DNA of 7,415 nucleotides from Thermoplasmata archaeon (GTDB lineage Archaea; Thermoplasmatota; E2; UBA202; JdFR-43), in contig JAGGSX010000108.1 in NCBI GenBank assembly GCA_021158865.1, positions 1 through 7,415 of the forward strand. Direction: 5' to 3'. The position numbers were made by a program, and so were the translations under genes. The notes beneath the pieces were generated by a model, which was given only the letters and a program-made list of their open reading frames with translations, ran no database searches and was not told the origin of the DNA. This document shows positions 1 through 6,227 of this stretch, in pieces; positions within the stretch are counted from its first letter, which is position 1, and each line of letters starts with the position of its first letter.

Positions 1-520
1 CATATTTTATTTTATTTTCAACAGCATTATAGCGATATGGATAAAGATGCAATGATAAAATTGTTACATGCTGTCCTTTATGTAGCCCTCCTCCTAAACT
101 ATAACTATACCATGTAGATGGATATTCATTGTTGCTTTCATACACACTTTCATCCTCCTTTATATCCCTAATAGCATACCCATACGGTTGCGGCGATGGC
201 GCTGGCATTATTTTACCACTTATCTCAATTTCTTTTATGCCAACAGGCTGGCATTTAATGCTTATTTTTGTTCCCAATGGGAAATAATATATCTTTGTGT
301 AATATGGTAGCATTGGTTTGCCAGCATCATGCATATAATTTGCATTTTCTGCAAAGATGTTGATATATTTGCCTGCATTTACAATTTGAGGTATAGAAAT
401 TGTTTGGCTGTCAGTAAAAATATTATTATTTTTACTTGTATAATTGGATTTTTCCATACCTATCGTTGCCACACTGCTCAAAATCATACCTATAGCCAAC
501 AATATTGATAAGCTTTTCAT
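1..520 (-). CDS. Exported protein, N-terminal part; resembles C25 (gingipain-type) protease propeptide; runs off the left edge
   Basis: The minus strand is open from ATG 520-518 to base 1, giving 173 codons with no stop, so the C-terminus lies outside the window. Residues 1-20 (MKSLSILLAIGMILSSVATI) form a signal peptide: one Lys, then a hydrophobic core. The start is supported by GAGAGG at 533-528, seven bases before the ATG. The mature part has the order seen in propeptides of C25 cysteine proteases: a Gly-Lys-Pro-Met-Leu-Pro segment near residue 67, a 'FPLGTKISIK' segment near 80, a Pro-rich 'MPAPSPQPYG' near 105, then 'YPSTWYSYSLGGG' followed by 'LSLHLYPYRYNA'. The catalytic domain is not in view, so protease activity is an inference; it could be another secreted protein with the same N-terminal module. 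The gene follows the acyl-CoA synthetase by 34 bases on the same strand. Confidence 0.72.
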   Translation of the reverse strand, partial: MKSLSILLAIGMILSSVATIGMEKSNYTSKNNNIFTDSQTISIPQIVNAGKYINIFAENANYMHDAGKPMLPYYTKIYYFPLGTKISIKCQPVGIKEIEISGKIMPAPSPQPYGYAIRDIKEDESVYESNNEYPSTWYSYSLGGGLHKGQHVTILSLHLYPYRYNAVENKIKY

Positions 521-527
521 CTTCCCG

Positions 528-533
528 CCTCTC
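528..533 (-). promoter_or_regulatory. Shine-Dalgarno site of the exported protein gene
   Basis: GAGAGG read on the minus strand lies seven bases before ATG 520-518. It complements the anti-SD end of archaeal 16S rRNA. The same hexamer precedes thyX. It fixes the start of the left-edge gene and suggests that its mRNA has a leader, unlike the apparently leaderless genes in this window. Confidence 0.6.
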
Positions 534-554
534 TTTTATTATTAAATCGTAAAT

Positions 555-2183
555 TTAAACTTTACTATCTTCTTTTTCCCACATCTCAAGTTTTCTTTTC
601 CTTTCCATTTGCCTCAATTCAACTCTCCTTATTTTTCCACTAATTGTTTTTGGCAGGCTATCTACAAATTCTATCTCGCGAGGATATTTATATGGCGCTG
701 TCTCCTGCTTGACAAATCCCTGCAGTTCTTTTATTAATTCATTACTTGGCTCATATCCTTTTGCAAGAACAACAAATGCTTTAACTATGTTTCCCCTTAT
801 TTTATCTGGCGATGCTACAACAGCCGCTTCAACAACAGCAGGATGCTTTACCAATGCATCTTCAACTTCAAATGGACCAATTCTATAACCAGATGCTTTT
901 ATTACATCATCTGCTCTTCCCTCAAACCATAAATAGCCATCTTCATCCATTCTTGCCAAGTCGCCTGTTAAATACATCCCATTTAAAGCAATTTCTTCAA
1001 GTTTTTTCCCATTCCAGTATCCAACCATAAGCCCGGGGTGAGTTATTGGTATGGCAATCTGCCCTACTTTATTTCTTGGCAATTCATTTCCATCTTCATC
1101 AACTATTTTTAAATTGCTTCCAGGCATAGGTTTTCCCATACTGCCCGGCTTAATCTTTATTCCATCGTAATTGCATGCCAAGCCAGTTGTTTCTGTTTGT
1201 CCGTATCCTTCATATATTTCCAATCCGTATGCTTTCTTAAATTTATCAATAACTTCTCTATTTAATGCCTCGCCAGCACTCAAAAATTTCTTCATATCAC
1301 TTAAATCATAGCTCTCTAAATCTTCCTGAGCCCACATCCGATATTCTGTTGGCGTTGCACAAAGCCTGTTTACGCGATACTTTTCCATCATACTCAAAAA
1401 TTTTGCGGGATTAAAACGACCATTGTAAATCAAGTGGGAAGCACCTACCCCAAGAGCAACGCCAATAGGACTCCAGAACCATTTTGCCCATCCTGGTGAT
1501 GAAGTTGTCCATAGCAATTCATTTGGCTGAGCATTCCACCAGTATATTGCATTGGTTTTTGACATACAATAAATCCATGCATGATTGTGCATAACTCCTT
1601 TTGGCTCTCCAGTTGTGCCTGATGTGTAATTTATTGTCATTATATCCATAGCCTTTATTTTTTCTTTTTCCAAGTTGCGGGAATGATGGTGCAATTCTTT
1701 ATCATAGCTAAGCCATCCATCTTTCTCGCCGCCAACAACAATATAGTTTTCAACAGGTATTTTATCTCTAACCTCATCAACAAATGGGGTTGAATCAATG
1801 GATGCAATTATCGTTTTTGCATTGCAATTTTTGGCGCGATATTCTATATCTCTAGCCCTTAACATATCAGGGCATGGAACAACTATTGCTCCTATTTTGA
1901 AAGAACCTATCTGACTCACATAAACCTCTGGTAAGCGAGGTAAAATAACCATTATTCTATCTCCCTTTTTCATTCCTAAACTACGCATCCAGTTTCCAAA
2001 TCTGTTGGATTCATCACGCAACTCCCAATAAGCCATTTTTTCTTTTTTTCCTTGAGAGTCTTCAAAGTATAGTGCTATCTTGCTTCTGTCTTTTGCATGT
2101 TCATCTACTACATTTGCTATTGAATAATTTTCTGGTACATCCCATTTAAAATTCTTAACCCATTCTTCATATTTATCTTGCAT
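555..2183 (-). CDS. AMP-forming acyl-CoA synthetase, medium-chain (ACSM-like) type
   Basis: This 542-residue adenylate-forming enzyme activates a carboxylic acid with ATP to an acyl-AMP, then transfers it to CoA; it is probably cytosolic. All core motifs are present: the phosphate-binding loop YTSGTTGEPKG (186-196), YEGYGQTE (324-331), TGD (406-408), the hinge region GRADDVIKASGYRIG (422-436), and PKTISGKIRR (511-520) with the catalytic Lys at 517. The N-terminal stretch KWDVPENYSIANVVDEHA and 'VILPRLPEVYVSQIGSFKIGAIVVP' resemble the ACSM/medium-chain branch rather than acetyl-CoA synthetases, which are about 100 residues longer. Which acid it uses (branched, aromatic or medium-chain) cannot be read from the sequence. 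The gene starts 21 bases after the tiaS stop. No Shine-Dalgarno is visible, but a BRE/TATA element sits about 24 nt upstream of the ATG, which suggests its own leaderless transcript. Confidence 0.93.
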   Translation of the reverse strand: MQDKYEEWVKNFKWDVPENYSIANVVDEHAKDRSKIALYFEDSQGKKEKMAYWELRDESNRFGNWMRSLGMKKGDRIMVILPRLPEVYVSQIGSFKIGAIVVPCPDMLRARDIEYRAKNCNAKTIIASIDSTPFVDEVRDKIPVENYIVVGGEKDGWLSYDKELHHHSRNLEKEKIKAMDIMTINYTSGTTGEPKGVMHNHAWIYCMSKTNAIYWWNAQPNELLWTTSSPGWAKWFWSPIGVALGVGASHLIYNGRFNPAKFLSMMEKYRVNRLCATPTEYRMWAQEDLESYDLSDMKKFLSAGEALNREVIDKFKKAYGLEIYEGYGQTETTGLACNYDGIKIKPGSMGKPMPGSNLKIVDEDGNELPRNKVGQIAIPITHPGLMVGYWNGKKLEEIALNGMYLTGDLARMDEDGYLWFEGRADDVIKASGYRIGPFEVEDALVKHPAVVEAAVVASPDKIRGNIVKAFVVLAKGYEPSNELIKELQGFVKQETAPYKYPREIEFVDSLPKTISGKIRRVELRQMERKRKLEMWEKEDSKV

Positions 2184-2202
2184 ACTGAGAAATACAAAAG
2201 CA

Positions 2203-2217
2203 TTTTAAATAATTTCG
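2203..2217 (-). promoter_or_regulatory. Putative BRE/TATA promoter of the acyl-CoA synthetase gene, within the end of tiaS
   Basis: Read on the minus strand the site is CGAAATTATTTAAAA: a BRE-like CGAAA followed by an A/T-only TATA-like box centred about 24 nt before the ATG at 2183. That spacing puts transcription start at or next to the start codon, which fits the absence of a Shine-Dalgarno. The element overlaps the last codons and stop of tiaS (…Glu-Ile-Ile-stop), so part of its composition is dictated by coding. AT-richness raises the false-positive risk. Confidence 0.45.
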
Positions 2218-3491
2218 ATGTAGCCTTTCATTCTTTTCAATGGCTTTGATAAATGTCTTCTTGCTACACATGGAACTTCATAATAGCCGGGTTTGATTTT
2301 TCTTTTTATGACTTCATATCTTGCTTTTTTTTCATCTGCCTTTATTCCGCATTCTGGGCACCGATAGCCCTTTCCTTTCCCCATTGACTTCATGTGCTTT
2401 CCACATTTTGGGCAAATCGGGTTTTCGACTTTTTTATAAACTTTTACAAGCTTCATTACCTTAATTTTCTCAATATTTATTGTAAGTGGTTCTGTCCTCA
2501 CACCTCCATAAACCACAACAACATCACCTTTTTCAAGCTCTTTAATAATTTTTCTAAAGCCCTTGGTCGGCTCATAGGCGGCGCAGTCTATGATGCTTCC
2601 ATCATATATGGAAAATATAATATGTCCACCTCTTATTGCATTAGGCTTTTTATTCACTACCCCTTTCACAATTACAGATTCGTAGGGTTTTATATCTTCA
2701 ATTTTCTTTTTCTGCAAGTGCTCGTCTGTTGCTTGATTTGTTTCAAAAATCATCCATCTTTTTACTGGTGAGGATTTTACAATTTTCATGGCTTTTTTTA
2801 GCTCATCCGCATCTTCTCCTCTTATCCCATATATAACAGGAAGAGAGCGAGGCGTTATCTGAATATGTTTGTTTTCATAATCATAATTATCGAATGTTGT
2901 TTTGCATTCCTTATCCATTTTTATAACACTTTCTTCATCAATGTATTTTTCATTTCCATAGGAAATCAATTCATAAGTCCTATCATAAGGTTTCCATGAA
3001 ATTGCTGCAACGCTTCCTATAATACCTCTTCCATTTTTATAAGTTTTATAAATGCACTTTTTTAATTCATTTAATGCTTCATCAATTGATACAATGCTCC
3101 TTACAGCTTTTTTATATATTTTATAGGTTGGCTTATTTTTGCATATCACAAATGCTGGGTTTGTTTTTTTGTCATTCATGTATGCATTTTTTTCAATTAT
3201 TTTTTTCACCACTTTAAAGAAGCTTTTGTCAAAAATGTCTCTCCCTTTTTCGTAGGAAAATATTTTTTTTCCGATATATCCAATTTCTCTTTTTTTTCCA
3301 TAGCCCTTGCCAAAATGAATTGCAATCGCTCCATTTCCTCTTGTCTTCCATGGAATGTTTGGATTCAGCCTTACAAGGCGAGGATAACCGATAATATCAT
3401 ATTTTTTTATTGTCTCTTTTATAATTTCTGTTGCAACATAAGTTGTACACCCCTTTGCCAATGAATCAGTATCATCTAAACCAACCCACAT
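2205..3491 (-). CDS. tiaS: tRNA(Ile2) 2-agmatinylcytidine synthetase TiaS
   Basis: TiaS uses ATP and agmatine to modify C34 of the CAU-anticodon tRNA-Ile to agmatidine, so that it reads AUA and not AUG. The 428-residue protein shows the family architecture. It opens with MWVGLDDTDS, whose Asp cluster (6, 7, 9) is conserved, then 'CTTYVATEI' (15-23) and 'PRLVRLNPNIPWKTRGNGAIAI' (37-58). The catalytic kinase-like region spans about 155-250 (WKPYDRTYELISYGN 166-180, TPRSLPVIYGIRGED 213-227). An OB-fold tRNA-binding domain spans about 270-348. A zinc ribbon follows with Cys 360, 363, 378 and 381. Length and domains are complete. ATA is very frequent in this DNA, so this enzyme should matter for decoding here. 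The start at 3491 matches the conserved N-terminus. The gene is divergent from the HTH regulator gene and looks leaderless. Confidence 0.95.
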   Translation of the reverse strand: MWVGLDDTDSLAKGCTTYVATEIIKETIKKYDIIGYPRLVRLNPNIPWKTRGNGAIAIHFGKGYGKKREIGYIGKKIFSYEKGRDIFDKSFFKVVKKIIEKNAYMNDKKTNPAFVICKNKPTYKIYKKAVRSIVSIDEALNELKKCIYKTYKNGRGIIGSVAAISWKPYDRTYELISYGNEKYIDEESVIKMDKECKTTFDNYDYENKHIQITPRSLPVIYGIRGEDADELKKAMKIVKSSPVKRWMIFETNQATDEHLQKKKIEDIKPYESVIVKGVVNKKPNAIRGGHIIFSIYDGSIIDCAAYEPTKGFRKIIKELEKGDVVVVYGGVRTEPLTINIEKIKVMKLVKVYKKVENPICPKCGKHMKSMGKGKGYRCPECGIKADEKKARYEVIKRKIKPGYYEVPCVARRHLSKPLKRMKGYIEII

Positions 3492-3497
3492 TAAATT

Positions 3498-3505
3498 TTT
3501 ATATG
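3498..3505 (+). promoter_or_regulatory. Putative TATA box of the HTH-thyX-cbf5 operon
   Basis: TTTATATG is centred about 25 nt before the ATG at 3527 and only about 16 nt before the ATG at 3518. The first spacing suits a leaderless transcript starting at 3527, which is one reason to prefer that start codon. The box lies immediately upstream of the divergent tiaS start, so initiation complexes for the two directions would collide. Confidence 0.4.
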
Positions 3506-3510
3506 ATGAA

Positions 3511-3520
3511 GTAGTATATG
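3511..3520 (-). promoter_or_regulatory. Putative TATA box of tiaS
   Basis: On the minus strand CATATACTAC is centred about 24 nt upstream of the tiaS ATG. This is the same spacing as the proposed promoter of the acyl-CoA synthetase and fits a leaderless mRNA. It overlaps the beginning of the divergent HTH gene. The match to a TATA consensus is moderate. Confidence 0.35.
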
Positions 3521-3526
3521 AGTTTG

Positions 3527-4432
3527 ATGAATAGAAAAGAGCTGCTCTGGCAGACGAGATTGCTCCTCACAAAAGCTGGATTTTATTGCAGCGAGATATG
3601 TAATATTAGGCCAAGCAGCTTCGATTTTGTTGCAAGAAGAGATAACATCCTCTTCATAATAAAAGTTTTGAATAACATTGATTCCATTAGCCATGATGCT
3701 GCTACTGAATTAATATCTGTCGCAAAATATTTGAATGGAATTCCTCTGGTTGTGGGAAAAAGAACATGCTCCTCAATGCTTGAAGAAGACATTGTATATT
3801 TTCGTTATGGTATTCCAATAATAACTTATGAAACTCTCGAAAATTATCTGCATGGCGTGCCGCCGGTTGTTGGGGCTGCGCCAGGTGGCTACTATGTGAA
3901 TATAGATGGGGAGAAACTGAAAAAATTTAGAATAAGCAAAGGCATTTCATTGGGGCAGATTGCCAGAGTTGCAGGGGTTTCGAGGAGAACTATAAGGATG
4001 TATGAAGAGGGGGAGAGAGCCACAATAGAGGTTGCTGAGAAAATTGCTGAATATTTTGGGGAGGATTTCATAAAACCAATAGAAATTGAAACAAGAATTG
4101 AACAGGAAATAATGAGAATAAAAAGCATTGAGAATGAGATATTTAGAAGACTTGAAGAGATAGGTGCTTTTATATTTCCTACAAAGAGATGCCCATTTCA
4201 TGCGATAACTGAAATGCTGGATGAGAGAATGCTCGTTGGAATAAATGAAAGAAGAATAAAGGAAAAGGCAAAGCTTATAGCAAGTTTATCAAAAGTTGTT
4301 GAAAAGCACTCTGTTTTATTTATGGATGCTAATAAGAAGAATATTGAAGGAATACCTGTCATAAATAAAAGAGAACTTAAAAAAATAGATAGTCCTGAGA
4401 AAATTATGGAGCTTATAATAGAGAGGGAATGA
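3527..4432 (+). CDS. Archaeal Cro/C1-type HTH transcriptional regulator (conserved putative regulator family)
   Basis: Numbering here is from the upstream in-frame ATG 3518 (304 residues); from ATG 3527 the protein has 301. I prefer 3527 because the TATA-like box is 25 nt upstream and MNRKELL matches the short N-terminus usual in this family. The N-terminal domain (about 8-115) has 'SFDFVARRDNILFIIKVLNNID', reminiscent of a restriction-endonuclease-like fold but lacking an obvious catalytic Glu. It is followed by 'PLVVGKRT' and 'YGIPIITYETLENYL'. After 'APGGYYVNIDG' comes a Cro/C1 helix-turn-helix at about 133-182 (LGQIARVAGVSRRTIRMYEEG). The C-terminal domain (about 207-300) carries 'IGAFIFPTKRCPFHAI' and 'IEGIPVINKREL'. 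These features match the putative HTH-type regulator family widespread in euryarchaea, whose targets are unknown to me. It heads the rightward operon and is divergent from tiaS, so autoregulation and control of tiaS are plausible inferences. Confidence 0.9.
   Translation: MNRKELLWQTRLLLTKAGFYCSEICNIRPSSFDFVARRDNILFIIKVLNNIDSISHDAATELISVAKYLNGIPLVVGKRTCSSMLEEDIVYFRYGIPIITYETLENYLHGVPPVVGAAPGGYYVNIDGEKLKKFRISKGISLGQIARVAGVSRRTIRMYEEGERATIEVAEKIAEYFGEDFIKPIEIETRIEQEIMRIKSIENEIFRRLEEIGAFIFPTKRCPFHAITEMLDERMLVGINERRIKEKAKLIASLSKVVEKHSVLFMDANKKNIEGIPVINKRELKKIDSPEKIMELIIERE
4421..4427 (+). promoter_or_regulatory. Shine-Dalgarno site of thyX, inside the HTH gene
   Basis: GAGAGGG lies in the last codons of the HTH gene. 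It stands four bases from ATG 4432 but only one base from ATG 4429, so it favours the second of the two adjacent ATGs as the thyX start. Reinitiation after the overlapping TGA is likely. Confidence 0.5.
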
Positions 4433-5088
4433 TGAAGGTTGAGTTGATATCATACACTCCAGAAGCGGATATCATAGCAGCAGCTGCAGCAAAATTAACT
4501 CATTCAAATTCTGATATAAAAGAATTGATGGAAGAAGACAAAGAAAAGTTGGGAAGATTACTTAAGTATGTAATAAAAATGGGGCATACAAGCGTTATAG
4601 AGCATGCTTATTTTACTTTTGCGATATCTGGTGTTTCTCGAGCATTAACTCATCAACTTGTTCGTCACCGCATTGCTTCATATTCACAGCAAAGCCAGAG
4701 ATATGTAGAGCAAAAAATGGAATATGTCATCCCTCCGAGCATATCGAAAAGTAAAAAAACAAAGATTGAATACGAAAGAATGATGAATAAAATATGGGAT
4801 TTTTATAATAAGATTAAGGAAGAAGTTCCGATAGAGGATGCAAGGTATGTTCTTCCCAATGCAACTTGCAGTAGAATAATGGTGTCAATGAATGCCCGTT
4901 CGTTACTAAATTTCTTTGAATTAAGATGCTGCCTGCATGCTCAGTGGGAAATAAGAAAACTCGCATGGCGCATGCTACATTTAGTGAAAAAAGTTGCTCC
5001 TGCAATATTTGAAAATGCTGGGCCTCCTTGCTTAACAAAGCATGTCTGCCCAATGAATAAAAAAGATTGTGTGTGGTATCCAAAATGA
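4432..5088 (+). CDS. thyX: Flavin-dependent thymidylate synthase ThyX
   Basis: ThyX makes dTMP from dUMP using methylenetetrahydrofolate (or an archaeal one-carbon carrier) with FAD and reduced nicotinamide, replacing ThyA. The signature RHR-x7-S is present as RHRIASYSQQSQRY (residues 78-91 from ATG 4432), preceded by HTSVIEHA (52-59) and 'SRALTHQL'. The C-terminal half has the conserved 'DARYVLPNATCS' and 'LRCCLHAQWEIRKLAWRML'. The tail GPPCLTKHVCPMNKKDC is cysteine-rich, as in many archaeal members. At 218 residues it is full length. The start is ATGATG; the second ATG is preferred for its spacing to GAGAGGG, giving a one-base overlap with the HTH stop (TGATG). The 3' end overlaps the next gene by four bases (ATGA), implying translational coupling. 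ThyX forms a homotetramer in characterised species; that is family knowledge, not visible here. Confidence 0.96.
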   Translation: MKVELISYTPEADIIAAAAAKLTHSNSDIKELMEEDKEKLGRLLKYVIKMGHTSVIEHAYFTFAISGVSRALTHQLVRHRIASYSQQSQRYVEQKMEYVIPPSISKSKKTKIEYERMMNKIWDFYNKIKEEVPIEDARYVLPNATCSRIMVSMNARSLLNFFELRCCLHAQWEIRKLAWRMLHLVKKVAPAIFENAGPPCLTKHVCPMNKKDCVWYPK

Positions 5089-6227
5089 AAATAATGGCAT
5101 TTATTCTGGTAATAATTATGATGGCTCCGTTCTCAAATGCTTTATGGAGTTCTCCGCAAAAGATTTCTTCAGAGAAATTTCTTCCAAATCCTGTTATCTC
5201 ATCAGATGGAAAAGACATATATATCTTCTGGAAAAGCGAAAATGGATCATCATTATCATATTGTATCGTAAAAAAAGATGAAATACTCTCCTCTAAAGCA
5301 ATGCATAATGTAAGCATTGGAACTTTATCAGTTAAATTTGATGGAAAATATTTTAACATTGTTTTTTCTTCAGATAGCATACACTATTTAAAAATAGATG
5401 AAAAAGGAGATATTTTGCGACATATTATGGTGAATGCAAATTCCCCAATGGATCCAGACATTGCAATTGACAGAAAGCACAATATTCATTTTGCATGGAT
5501 TGAAAGAAGAAATGAGAGTTATGAAGTATACTATGGTCTTTTAATCGAGAATAATTTTTCTGAAGAAAAAATATATCAATCAAATTATACTTGTAAAAGG
5601 AGTAGAATAGAAGTCGATTCAGATGATTTTGTCCACATATTGTGGTATGAGCAATTGTATCATAAAAGAATGTGGTATGCTAAACTGCATGATAGAAAGC
5701 TTCTAATAGAAAAAATATTGAAAGAAGATGCCTACTGGCCTTCTTTTGATATAGATAAAAAAAATAACTTGCATATCGTATGGCAAGATGGTGAATGTAG
5801 AGGGGGAAAAGGAGTGGCAAACATACTTTATACCATTATAGATAAAAATGCATCCATAGTGCAACAGAAGAAAATTTCTATTGAAAAAGATATGAAACCG
5901 GATATATTGGTGGACAAAAATGGAGATTCTCATGTCGTATGGTGTGGCATGAAGGGAATATACTATGCAAATATAAGTGAAGAAGGAAAGATAAAAAAAT
6001 ATAAGATTGTTGATATAAAATCACCCCAGTATCCTTTAATTGCTTTTGCAAATGCAACTCCTTATGTTGTATTTGAAAAATGGGAAGGCGGAGAAAAACC
6101 CTATTCGCTTTATTATGTATATAGAATATCCAAGGAAGAAAATAACTCAAATGAATCACCCATACCAATTTATTTACTTCTGCTTGGCATTTTAATAGCA
6201 ATGATTTATAGAAGATATCATGAATAA
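5085..6227 (+). CDS. Membrane-anchored surface protein, predicted seven-bladed beta-propeller
   Basis: I do not recognise a named family. From ATG 5085 the protein has 380 residues. Residues 1-19 are a signal peptide (MKIMAFILVIIMMAPFSNA) and about 360-376 are one hydrophobic segment followed by RRYHE, so the body lies outside the cell with a C-terminal anchor. Seven repeats of the form Pro-x-(I/V)-x-x-Asp-(4-5)-(I/V)-His-(h)-(h)-Trp begin near residues 35, 79, 122, 173, 218, 270 and 315, spaced 43-52 residues. The clearest are 'PDIAIDRKHNIHFAW', 'PSFDIDKKNNLHIVW' and 'PDILVDKNGDSHVVW'. This pattern suits a sialidase/BNR-like propeller. Ten N-x-S/T sequons all fall in the external part. A TTG at 5067 extends the frame, but it would put six residues before the signal peptide; ATG 5085 overlaps the thyX stop and is preferred. 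Function is unknown; binding of glycans or protein partners is a guess. Confidence 0.85.
   Translation: MKIMAFILVIIMMAPFSNALWSSPQKISSEKFLPNPVISSDGKDIYIFWKSENGSSLSYCIVKKDEILSSKAMHNVSIGTLSVKFDGKYFNIVFSSDSIHYLKIDEKGDILRHIMVNANSPMDPDIAIDRKHNIHFAWIERRNESYEVYYGLLIENNFSEEKIYQSNYTCKRSRIEVDSDDFVHILWYEQLYHKRMWYAKLHDRKLLIEKILKEDAYWPSFDIDKKNNLHIVWQDGECRGGKGVANILYTIIDKNASIVQQKKISIEKDMKPDILVDKNGDSHVVWCGMKGIYYANISEEGKIKKYKIVDIKSPQYPLIAFANATPYVVFEKWEGGEKPYSLYYVYRISKEENNSNESPIPIYLLLLGILIAMIYRRYHE

Noticed and set aside
812..1030. Plus-strand 72-codon Gln/Leu/His-rich open frame
   Set aside because: It is a shadow of the acyl-CoA synthetase gene on the other strand. The low-complexity Gln run comes from the antisense of codons for Ala-Ala-Val-Val-Ala, not from a real protein.
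3503..3530. ATGATGA and TTGATGA strings resembling C boxes of a C/D-box guide RNA
   Set aside because: No CTGA D box lies at a suitable distance, and the strings coincide with start codons and promoter DNA of the divergent pair.
5067..5084. TTG start extending the propeller protein by six residues
   Set aside because: It would place MCVVSK before an otherwise complete signal peptide, has no ribosome site, and lengthens the overlap with thyX from 4 to 22 bases.
4814..5380. Minus-strand 188-codon open frame opposite thyX and the propeller gene
   Set aside because: It lies antisense to two well-supported overlapping genes. Its translation shows no motif or signal and it has no promoter or ribosome site.
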